A model generated the notes under the pieces. That model was not told the origin of the DNA. It saw nothing but the letters and a program-made list of their open reading frames with translations, and ran no database searches. A program made the translations under genes and the position numbers. Source: CAVTOO01 sp963736355 (GTDB taxonomy: Bacteria > Pseudomonadota > Alphaproteobacteria > Rhizobiales > Xanthobacteraceae). Taken from it: DNA of 64,000 bases. The stretch spans positions 372,001 through 436,000 of the forward strand of contig CAVTOO010000004.1 of NCBI GenBank assembly GCA_963736355.1, read 5' to 3'. Shown here in pieces: positions 56,651-64,000 of this stretch. Each line of letters opens with the position of its first letter. Positions within the stretch are counted from its first letter, which is position 1.

Positions 56651-57445
56651 TCAGCTTTTGACGCTGTCGATGAAGGGGCCGACCAATTTATTGAAAGCGT
56701 CGGGATTCTCGATGTTCGAGATGTGGCCCGCATTCGGAACAACAACGAGGCGCGCGCCGGGGATGCGCTTGGCATCCTCGGCCATGCTCTTGGGCCGGTC
56801 GCCGTCCTGCTCGCCGACGACGAGCAGCGTCGGCTTGCCCACGGAGTCGAGATAGCTCGAATAATCGTAGACCTTCAGCGCTTCGATGCAGCCGACATAG
56901 CCATCGACCTTGGTCGTGCGCACCATGCCCTTCAATTTGTCGATCGCCGGAATATTGGCGTCGCGCGAGGCTTGAGTGAACCATGTCGAGACCGTCGCAT
57001 CCACGGTCGCATCCATGCCGTCCTCGCGTGCGACGCGGATTCGTTCGTTCCATCCGGGAATGCCCGCGGCCGATGCGCGGCAATCGCACATGGTGAGCGA
57101 GATCACGCGCTCGGGAAAGCGATGCACCAGGCCAAGCCCGGTGGAGCCGCCCATCGACAGGCCGACGAAATGCGCGCGCTGGATGCCTGCAACATCCATC
57201 AGCGCCACGACATCGTCGACCAGTTGCGCGGGCGGATAGGGAGGCGGTGGCGCATCCGTGCCGCCATGGCCGCGCTGATCGTAGCGGAACACGCGATAGC
57301 GGTCGCTCATGAAGGCCGCGAACTCGTCCCACATCGTCAGGTTCGTTGCCAGCGAGTTGGATAGGACGATCCACGGCGCGCCCTCGGGGCCTTCGGTCAG
57401 CGTGTTGAAAGTGATGCCGTTCGCGTTGAGCTTTTGCGGGGCCAT
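56651..57445 (-). CDS. Alpha/beta hydrolase, 3-oxoadipate enol-lactonase-like
   Basis: The 264-residue enzyme has the PcaD-type pattern: IVLSNSLATNLTMWDEFAAF, YDQRGHGGTDAPPPPYP, nucleophile serine in FVGLSMGGSTGLGLVHRFPE, acid in VVGEQDGDRP and histidine in VVPNAGHISNIENPDAF. PcaD hydrolyses 3-oxoadipate enol-lactone in the protocatechuate branch; here the surrounding genes are CoA-type, so another lactone or ester is likely. It is probably co-transcribed with the following hydrolase and divergent from the acyl-CoA dehydrogenase. Confidence 0.82.
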   Translation of the reverse strand: MAPQKLNANGITFNTLTEGPEGAPWIVLSNSLATNLTMWDEFAAFMSDRYRVFRYDQRGHGGTDAPPPPYPPAQLVDDVVALMDVAGIQRAHFVGLSMGGSTGLGLVHRFPERVISLTMCDCRASAAGIPGWNERIRVAREDGMDATVDATVSTWFTQASRDANIPAIDKLKGMVRTTKVDGYVGCIEALKVYDYSSYLDSVGKPTLLVVGEQDGDRPKSMAEDAKRIPGARLVVVPNAGHISNIENPDAFNKLVGPFIDSVKS

Positions 57446-57619
57446 GGTCGTCGGAACTCCGTGACGGAAGGGCCCCGGTTATACCAATTGCACGGCGGTG
57501 CTCAAGTTCACGTCGGGCCGCATGGTGCAGCTGCGAACAGGTTCGCCGTTTGTCGCTTGTGGGACAAGTTGCAAGCCCTTCGGCCCAATTCCATGATGCG
57601 TCGGTTAAGGGAGACTGCA

Positions 57620-58831
57620 ATGAACATAGACGTGTCGGATGATGCTTTGCCGCGTGACACAGGCGCGTGGGAAATCCCCGAACATTTTCGAATGCTGCGC
57701 GACACGGCGCGCCAGCTCATGGTCAAGGATATCCGGCCTGTCGAGGATACGGTGGAGCACGACGCCATCAAGCTGCCGGCCGATGAATTGGCGCGGCTTC
57801 AGGACAAAGTAAAACAGCTCGGCCTGTGGGGCATCCGCACGCCCGCAGAGTATGGCGGCATGGGCCTCAATCTTCTGGGCCAAGCTGTGCTGACTGAGGA
57901 AATCTCGCGCTGCAAGATGGGCATCTACGTACCCGGCTGCAACGCCTTCGGTCTCAATCCGCCGAGCGTGATTTTCGAGGGCACGCGCGACCAGATCGAG
58001 CGCTACGGCATTCCGACTGTCGAATTCAAACGCAAATGGTTCGTCGCCATCAGCGAGCCTTCAGGCGGTTCCGATCCGGCGCGCGCGATCCGCACCCGCG
58101 CCGTGCGCAAGAACGACCGCTACGTCATCAATGGCACCAAGACGTGGATCACGGACGCTGGCAATTGCGACTGGGGCATTGTCTTTGCGCGCACTGGCGA
58201 GCAGGGCGACCGCGGCGGCATCACCTGCTTTCTGGTCGACAGCAACACGCCGGGCATCAGCTTCAAGAAAATCCCGGTGATCCGTTCCTATTCGCCCTAC
58301 GAGGTTCATTTCGACAATGTCGAAATCCCGTTCGAGAACAGGCTCGGCGAGGAAGGCGAAGGATTTAAGGTCGCCGACCGATGGCTGGTGGAAGGCCGCT
58401 TGCCGTATGCGGCGGGTGTCCTCGGTGTTGCGCAGCTGGCGCTCGAAATGGCGATCGACTGGGTCAAGGGGCGAGAGACATTCGGCGCCAAGCTCGCCAG
58501 CCGACAGGCGATCCAGTTCATGATCGCGGACAGCGAAATGGAGCTGCAGGCGGCGCGCCTGCTGATCTATCAGGCTTGCTGGGCGGGCGATCTCGGCCGC
58601 GACATGAAAGTGTCCTCGTCCATCGCCAAGGTGATGGCGACGGAAACCGCAGGCCGCGTTGTCGATCGCTGCATCCAGATGTTCGGCGGTCTCGGCGTCA
58701 CGCAGGCGATGCCGCTGGAGCGCTGGTATCGCGAATTGCGCGTGACGCGCGTCGGCGAAGGCCCGTCCGAAGTGCAGCGTGCGGTGGTCGCGCGCAGCCT
58801 GCTGGGCGATGCGGCGCGCATGAGCCGCTAG
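57620..58831 (+). CDS. Acyl-CoA dehydrogenase
   Basis: A 403-residue flavoprotein: helical N-terminal domain (EIPEHFRMLRDTARQLMVKD), FAD-contact region FVAISEPSGGSDPARAIRTR, NGTKTWITDAGNCDWGIV, and a C-terminal domain with QMFGGLGVTQAMPLERWYRE and the catalytic glutamate in RVGEGPSEVQRA. It desaturates an acyl-CoA and passes electrons to ETF. Substrate specificity is unknown. Its stop overlaps the stop of the convergent CaiB gene within CTAG. AAGGGAGA precedes ATG 57620. Confidence 0.92.
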   Translation: MNIDVSDDALPRDTGAWEIPEHFRMLRDTARQLMVKDIRPVEDTVEHDAIKLPADELARLQDKVKQLGLWGIRTPAEYGGMGLNLLGQAVLTEEISRCKMGIYVPGCNAFGLNPPSVIFEGTRDQIERYGIPTVEFKRKWFVAISEPSGGSDPARAIRTRAVRKNDRYVINGTKTWITDAGNCDWGIVFARTGEQGDRGGITCFLVDSNTPGISFKKIPVIRSYSPYEVHFDNVEIPFENRLGEEGEGFKVADRWLVEGRLPYAAGVLGVAQLALEMAIDWVKGRETFGAKLASRQAIQFMIADSEMELQAARLLIYQACWAGDLGRDMKVSSSIAKVMATETAGRVVDRCIQMFGGLGVTQAMPLERWYRELRVTRVGEGPSEVQRAVVARSLLGDAARMSR

Positions 58832-59970
58832 GCTTTTGCAGCCGCAGCACCGAACTCCGCATTGTCGGCACCCACGCGCGGGGCGGCCGAGCGGATCGGC
58901 GGACGCGTGCCATCGAACGACAGCGGCAAACCGGTCAGAACGTAATCGGTATCGGGGACGGTCTGGATGATGCCGAGTGCTGCGACCTGCGGCTCGCTGG
59001 CGGCTTCCGCCATGGTGTTGATCGCCGCGCAGGGAACGCCGGCGCGTTCGAGCAGCGCGACCCAGTCCGCGCGCTTGCGTGTTTTCAGGATCGCCTGGAT
59101 CTCGTTGAACAGCACGAGCCGGTTCTGGAGCCTGACGCGGTTGGTGCGGTAGCGCTCGTCCTGCGGCCAGTCCTCGCGTCCCATCACTTTGGCGAACTTC
59201 TCGAACAACCGGTCGTTGCCGGCGCAGATCACGAGCGGTGCGTCGGAGGCGTCGAACGCCTCATAAGGCATCATGTTGGGATGGCCCGAGCGATGGCGCT
59301 CCGGCTCTTTCTTCTGATTGATCCAGCCGTCGAGCTTCTGACTGCCCCACACCAGTGCCGTCTCCAGCAGCGAGGCCGACACCACGCCGCCTTCGCCGGT
59401 CAGATGCCGGCGCTGCAGCAGCGCGAGGGCGCCGATGACGCTCCACATGCCGGAGCCCTGGTCACAGATTGAAGCGCCCATCCGCATCGGCGGGTCATCC
59501 GGGCCGCCATTGATCGCCGAGAGGCCACTAAACGCCTGAATGAGCGGCTCATAGGCCGGATGGAGTTTGAGCGGTCCGTCGGCGCCGAAGCCCGAAATCT
59601 CGCAGATGATCAGGCGCGGGAAACGCTGACGCAGTTGGTCATGACCGAGGCCGATGGTCGGCGGAATATCGGGCCGCAGATTATGCACGAGGATGTCTGT
59701 CGTACCCAAAATCTCGTCGAGCTTTGCTTGATCCGCCGCGTCCCGCAGATTGAGCGCGACTGATTTCTTGTTGCGGTTCCATTGCGTGAACAGAAGGGAG
59801 TTGCCGTTGCGGAACGGCTCGCCCATCATGCGGGCGTCGTCGCCGCCCTCGATGCGCTCGATCTTGATCACTTCGGCGCCGAGATCGGCAAAGATGCAGC
59901 CCGCAAACGGAGCGGCAATCACTTGTCCGATTTCGACCACGCGCAGGCCTTGCAGGATCGTCATGTTCAA
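58828..59970 (-). CDS. CaiB/BaiF family III CoA-transferase
   Basis: A 380-residue enzyme, only distantly related to the two CaiB proteins of the main cluster. Motifs are GLRVVEIGQVIAAPFAGCIF, ADLGAEVIKIERIEGGDDAR, NRNKKSVALNLRD, and the catalytic aspartate in GASICDQGSGMWSVIGALA. It probably activates an acid with CoA from a donor for the acyl-CoA dehydrogenase and lyase nearby. The start is ATG 59970 or 59964. It is divergent from the HMG-CoA-lyase-like gene. Confidence 0.9.
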   Translation of the reverse strand: MNMTILQGLRVVEIGQVIAAPFAGCIFADLGAEVIKIERIEGGDDARMMGEPFRNGNSLLFTQWNRNKKSVALNLRDAADQAKLDEILGTTDILVHNLRPDIPPTIGLGHDQLRQRFPRLIICEISGFGADGPLKLHPAYEPLIQAFSGLSAINGGPDDPPMRMGASICDQGSGMWSVIGALALLQRRHLTGEGGVVSASLLETALVWGSQKLDGWINQKKEPERHRSGHPNMMPYEAFDASDAPLVICAGNDRLFEKFAKVMGREDWPQDERYRTNRVRLQNRLVLFNEIQAILKTRKRADWVALLERAGVPCAAINTMAEAASEPQVAALGIIQTVPDTDYVLTGLPLSFDGTRPPIRSAAPRVGADNAEFGAAAAKA

Positions 59971-60057
59971 CTCGCATCGTGAAGCTGTTGCAGGTTCAAT
60001 CCGGTGGCAGGACGCGGATTGATATTATAGAAAAGACGGAAGCGAATGGGGTGGCGT

Positions 60058-61005
60058 ATGATCCGGGATCTGCCGAAGAAAGTCTTCATCCATGAGGAGG
60101 GACCGCGCGAGGGGTTCCAGTTCGAGAAAGGCGCCATCGCGACCGCGGCCAAAATCGAACTGATCGAGGCTCTGGCAGACACCGGTCTTGACGAAGTCGA
60201 GTGTGTCTCCTTTGTCGATCCCCGCCGTGTTCCCGGAATGATCGACGCCGATGATGTAGCGCGCGGCATCCGGCGCAAAGACGGCGTTCGCTACAGCGGC
60301 GTGTGGCTCAACATGCGGGGTCTCGAACGCGCTCACCAATCGGGCCTCGATCTCTCGGGCATCCTGCAGATTTATGCCTCCGAAACTTTCGGCCTGCGCA
60401 ACGCCAATGTGACGACCGAGAAGCTTTTGACCGAGCAGCGCAAGTGGCTCGAATTCTACAAGACGCACGGCGTCCATCTCGACTCGGCCATCGTGATGAC
60501 CGCCTTCGGCTGCAACTTCGAGGGGCGGATTGCCGCGACACGTGTGGTTGATTGCGTGGCGCGTCTGATGGACCTGATGGACGAGTATCACGTCAGCGCC
60601 GACCGATTTCGTCTCGCCGATACCGTCGGCTGGGCCAACCCGGTCGCGATCCAGCATGTCGTCGGTGCGATCCGCGAGCGCTGGCCGGACTTGCGCCTTG
60701 CGCTGCACCTGCATGACACGCGCGGCACCGGGCTCGCCAATGCGCTGGCGGGCCTGGCGATGGGAATCGATTCCTTCGACAGCTCGTGCGGCGGTCTTGG
60801 CGGTTGCCCCTTCGCCGGTCACAAGGATGCGGCCGGCAATATCTGCACCGAGGATTTCGTTTTCATGTGCGAGGAGATGGGGATCGAGACCGGCCTCGAC
60901 CTCGACAGACTGATCGCTTGCGGCTTGCTCGCCGAGCGTGTCGTCGGTCATCGGTTGCCGGGCAAACTGATGCATGGCGGTCGGCTCTCGATCAACCAGA
61001 CCTGA
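60058..61005 (+). CDS. Hydroxymethylglutaryl-CoA lyase family enzyme
   Basis: The 315-residue TIM-barrel lyase has IHEEGPREGFQ with the catalytic arginine, metal-binding HLHDTRGTGLANAL, and the HMG-CoA lyase signature GLGGCPFAGHKDAAGNICTE with the active-site cysteine. HMGL enzymes split 3-hydroxy-3-methylglutaryl-CoA or related citramalyl-type CoA esters into acetyl-CoA and a keto acid. With the CaiB and dehydrogenase genes it suggests breakdown of a branched dicarboxylate. The start is set at MIRDLPKK; ATG 60046 is an alternative. Confidence 0.9.
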   Translation: MIRDLPKKVFIHEEGPREGFQFEKGAIATAAKIELIEALADTGLDEVECVSFVDPRRVPGMIDADDVARGIRRKDGVRYSGVWLNMRGLERAHQSGLDLSGILQIYASETFGLRNANVTTEKLLTEQRKWLEFYKTHGVHLDSAIVMTAFGCNFEGRIAATRVVDCVARLMDLMDEYHVSADRFRLADTVGWANPVAIQHVVGAIRERWPDLRLALHLHDTRGTGLANALAGLAMGIDSFDSSCGGLGGCPFAGHKDAAGNICTEDFVFMCEEMGIETGLDLDRLIACGLLAERVVGHRLPGKLMHGGRLSINQT

Positions 61006-61011
61006 AACATA

Positions 61012-61038
61012 AAGAGCCCGGCACGGGGCCGGGCTCTT
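61012..61038. terminator. Hairpin between lyase and binding-protein genes
   Basis: AAGAGCCCGGC (61012-61022) pairs with 61028-61038, loop ACGGG. It sits between two convergent genes. The T-run is weak in both directions. Confidence 0.7.
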
Positions 61039-61060
61039 CGAACTTTGTCGAAAGCTGCGA

Positions 61061-62071
61061 TCAGCTTCCCTTCTCGTTGTGGATGTCCTCGAAGAACATG
61101 TCCTTCCAGGTCGCCGGCTTGTTCTTGAGGCGGCCGGTCTTGTGCAGGAAGTCGGCGTAGACCATCGTTCCGTCAGGAATGACGTGATAGCCGAAGCCGG
61201 GACGGCTGAGCATTTCCACGACCTCATCAACGCTGGTCTTGGCGCCGGAGTCCGCGATGTAATAGGTGACTGCGGTGCGCAGGTCTTTTTTGATGAACTC
61301 GTTGGCTTCCTTCACCGCCGCGATGATCGCCTTGTAGACGGTCGGATTGGCGTCGTGGAATTTCTTCGACGACCACCAAACGGCCGACGTTGCATTGCCG
61401 ACGACATCGTTCGAGCGCAGCAGCGTTCGCACGGTCGGATTCTTGAGCTGCATGATGGTGAAGGGCGGCGAGGCGAAGGCCGTCTCGAACGCCGGGTTGT
61501 TCGACAGCATGCCGGCGGTCTGGTCGGGCGGTGACATGGTGAAGGTGAGCTTGTCGAGTTTGTCGTAGTTCTCGATGCCCCATTCCTTCGCCGCGGCCAT
61601 TTGCAGGATCAGGGCCTGGCCTGACACCTTGACGGTCGTCACGGCAATCTTGTCGGTGTCCTTGAAATCGCGGATCGTCTTGACGTGCGGCGCGCGCGTA
61701 TTCATCAGCAGCTCGAAATAGCCGAGCGCGGATACGCCACGCACTTCCTGCGGCGTGCCTTTGGTCTTGTCCCAGAGCGTGAGCAGGCCGGGCATGCCGC
61801 CGCAAACGAAGTCGACGTTACCGGAGATGAGAGCGTCGTTCATGGCGTCCGGTCCGCTGAAAACGGCAAATGACGTTTTCAAATTCGGGATGCCGAGGGC
61901 GGCTGCGTGTTTCTGCACCAGGTTCTGGTGCTTCATCACGTTGAGCTGCATGTAGGTGAAGGCGAATTGCTGCGCGAAGCGGACTTCAGTCACTTCCGCG
62001 CGGGCGGGCGCCGCGGCTGCCAAACTCAGTGCCGCCACGCTGCCGCCGATCAAAAGCTCGCGTCTGTTCAT
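61061..62071 (-). CDS. ABC substrate-binding protein, SsuA/TauA (nitrate/sulfonate) type
   Basis: A 336-residue periplasmic protein with signal MNRRELLIGGSVAALSLAAA (double arginine, possibly Tat or Sec) cut near PARAEV. The mature part has VRFAQQFAFTYMQLNVMKHQ, GNVDFVCGGMPGLLTLWDKT and TVKVSGQALILQMAAAKEWG, the pattern of NMT1/SsuA-like proteins that bind sulfonates, pyrimidines or aromatic acids. No ATPase or permease is adjacent in the window. The frame is intact. Confidence 0.85.
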   Translation of the reverse strand: MNRRELLIGGSVAALSLAAAAPARAEVTEVRFAQQFAFTYMQLNVMKHQNLVQKHAAALGIPNLKTSFAVFSGPDAMNDALISGNVDFVCGGMPGLLTLWDKTKGTPQEVRGVSALGYFELLMNTRAPHVKTIRDFKDTDKIAVTTVKVSGQALILQMAAAKEWGIENYDKLDKLTFTMSPPDQTAGMLSNNPAFETAFASPPFTIMQLKNPTVRTLLRSNDVVGNATSAVWWSSKKFHDANPTVYKAIIAAVKEANEFIKKDLRTAVTYYIADSGAKTSVDEVVEMLSRPGFGYHVIPDGTMVYADFLHKTGRLKNKPATWKDMFFEDIHNEKGS

Positions 62072-62326
62072 ATGTTCCTCCCGTTTTTGAACTTTGTAAA
62101 ACTATGCGCCCGCGCGCCCGGCCTCGTCAACGATTCCGAGAAATATTCGAGAATTTACAGACCCTGAAAACGCTGACGGGGCTCGCGCCGCGAAAGCTTG
62201 TCGCAGGGAAGGGGCGGGCGGGGACGCTCCTGTCAGCCAGAATGCATTCCGCATCGGATTACATGACTGCCTTGCGCTCCGTGCTCTTGCACCGGGGGCC
62301 GCAAACAGGGAGGAAAGATATCGATT

Positions 62327-63897
62327 GTGGCCAATGGCCGTCGACCCTTTGCTCCCTGTGATGCTGTTTTTCCGCCCATGACGCTGCGCCACGACCCCGC
62401 CGGTTCTGACATGCCCGCAACAGAGACTGCGGACGTTTCATCGCCGGTCGCCGGTGACGCGCCTGCCCGCGCGCTGACGCACAAGGAGATCAGCCGGGTC
62501 TTTGTCGGCGTCATGCTGGCGATGCTGCTCGGGTCCATCGACCAGACGATCATTGCCCCGGCGCTGCCCAGTATCGGCCGCTCTCTCAACGATACCGAAA
62601 ATCTGTCCTGGGTGGTGACGATCTATCTCGTCACCGGCACGGCTGTGGTGCCGCTGTACGGCAAGCTCGCCGATATCTACGGCCGGCGTGTTGTGCTGAT
62701 GACGGGTTTGATCATCTTCATGGCGAGTTCGGTGGTCGCCGCGCTCGCCACCAACATGACGATGCTGATCATCGCCCGCGCGCTTCAGGGCGCCGGCGGC
62801 GGCGGATTGATCTCGCTGGTGCAGACGATTGTCGCCGATGTCGTCTCGCCGCGCGAGCGCGGTCGCTACATGGGCTATTTCGTCACCGTCTCCGTCGGCA
62901 TGTCCGTCGGCGGCCCCGTGATCGGCGGCCTGCTGACGCAGTACATTCACTGGTCGATGATCTTCTGGATCAACATCCCGATCGGTCTTGCGGCGCTGTG
63001 GATGAGCGACCGTACCTTGAAGCAGCTCCCGGTTTACAGCCGTCCGCACAAGCTCGACATCATCGGCGCGGTGCTGATGATGACAGCCTCCATCGTGTTG
63101 TTGCTGGCGCTGAGCTGGGGCGGTGTGCGTTATCCGTGGATTTCGATGCAGATCGGCGCGCTGTTCGCCGGCTCAGTGGTCTTGTGGACGATCTTCGCGT
63201 GGCGGATCACGACCGTGCAGGAGCCTTTCTTGCCGCTTCATACATTGCGCAATCCTATCGTGCGCAACGGTATTCTGGCGCGGGGCTTCGCGCAGGGCGC
63301 GCTCGCCGGGCTGACTATTTTCCTGCCGCTCTATTTCGAGATCGTGCGCCATCTCTCGGTTGCGGAAGCTGGATTCGCGCTGATTCCGCTGATGGGCGGC
63401 ATGGTGACGGCCGGGCAAGCCACCGGCCGCCTGTGCGTACGCTACGATCACTACAAGATGTTTCCGCTGATCAGCCTGCCGGTGTGCATGACGGTTCTGC
63501 TGGGTTTCGCGATCTGGCCGACCGAGTTGCCGATCTGGGCGATGTACGGGCTGTCTGGCCGTCGTCGGCATGGGCTTCGGTCCACTGATGCCGATCTCCA
63601 CGGTGATGGTGCAGAACGCCGTGCCGCAAACCGAAATGGGCATCACCACCAGCGCGCTGAACTTCTGCGCGTTCCTTCGGCGGCGCCTTGTTCGTTGCGC
63701 TGTTTGGCGCCATCCTGCTCGGCGGCGTGGGCGGGGAGGGGATCTCGATCGCCACACTGATGCGGACATCATCCGGCATCGAGCTCGGCGGGATTTTCCG
63801 CTACGTCTTCCTGGCGGCGGCGGCGGGTGTCTTTATCGCCATCGTGTTTGTCGCGATCACCGAAGAAGTGCCGTTGCGCAAGACGCCGCATCTGTAG
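62327..63897 (+). CDS. MFS exporter, DHA2 (14-helix) type (two frameshifts)
   Basis: Removal of single bases near 63556 and 63677 gives about 522 residues with 14 hydrophobic segments. Motifs are SIDQTIIAPALPSIGRSLND in helix 1, the loop motif GKLADIYGRRVVLM, and ARALQGAGGGGLISLVQTIV. DHA2 pumps expel drugs, dyes or toxic metabolites using the proton gradient. A GTG at 62327 follows GGGAGGA but with long spacing; ATG 62378 or 62411 is possible. It converges on a TetR-like gene that could be its regulator. Confidence 0.85.
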
Positions 63898-63907
63898 ATC
63901 GGCGCTG

Positions 63908-64000
63908 TTATTTCGCGCGATAGGCCGCCATGAAGGCGCGCACGGCGGTTGTCACCACGCGCTCGACGCTGTCGTGGTCCGGCGGCGGGCCGAAATTGAA
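63908..64000 (-). CDS. C-terminal end of a possible TetR-family regulator (partial)
   Basis: The minus strand reads NFGPPPDHDSVERVVTTAVR and then AFMAAYRAK before a stop at 63908. The amphipathic end with FMAAYR resembles the last helix of TetR-type regulators, often found beside efflux pumps. The DNA-binding part lies outside the window, so the family is a guess from about 30 residues. Confidence 0.4.
   Translation of the reverse strand, partial: FNFGPPPDHDSVERVVTTAVRAFMAAYRAK

Overview
The window is GC-rich chromosomal DNA from an alphaproteobacterium, most likely Hyphomicrobiales of the Nitrobacteraceae/Xanthobacteraceae type (Bradyrhizobium or Rhodopseudomonas relatives). The reasons are the serC-serA pair with a serC-type leader, the Omp25/31-like barrels, many tripartite-tricarboxylate (Bug) binding proteins, a close match to the Bradyrhizobium D-tartrate dehydratase, and short palindromic intergenic repeats of the kind seen in that group. 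These assignments are recalled from protein families; no database search was run.

Region 1 (1-22000) is mainly housekeeping: the 3' part of glmM, an Fsr-like exporter, two outer-membrane barrels, a glutathione transferase, DMT exporters, serC-serA, purA, a conserved membrane protein, two orphan Bug binding proteins, a sulfide/persulfide module (metallo-hydrolase, ArsR/BigR-like regulator, rhodanese, DUF2892, TauE) around a 37-bp palindrome, rpoH, rluD and tRNA-Glu(CTC).

Region 2 (22000-50500) is accessory. After the tRNA come an IS3-type remnant and a decayed solute-binding gene. A large catabolic cluster follows: an ABC sugar-type importer, three EthD-like small proteins, two enolase-superfamily enzymes, a GMC oxidoreductase, an aldehyde dehydrogenase, two sialidase-fold proteins, a full TTT importer, two CaiB CoA-transferases, a ThDP-dependent 2-hydroxyacyl-CoA-lyase-like enzyme, an isochorismatase-type hydrolase and an IclR regulator. 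Five copies of a 19-bp palindrome (best copy AATTTCAATAATTGAAATT) lie in promoter positions of five transcription units here, so the cluster looks like one IclR regulon for uptake and CoA-dependent cleavage of an unidentified plant-type sugar acid or hydroxy acid.

Region 3 (50500-64000) has a short Hsp70-like protein, an AraC regulator, an outer-membrane gene encoding three concatenated beta-barrels, two alpha/beta hydrolases, and a second CoA catabolic group (acyl-CoA dehydrogenase, CaiB transferase, HMG-CoA-lyase-like enzyme, SsuA/TauA-like binding protein). It ends with a DHA2 exporter and the end of a TetR-like gene.

Many genes, including ones unlikely to be dispensable (serC, serA, rpoH), are broken by single-base indels, nearly all insertions. 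They rejoin cleanly when one base is removed, so I treat them as probable sequence errors and give each gene its full repaired span.
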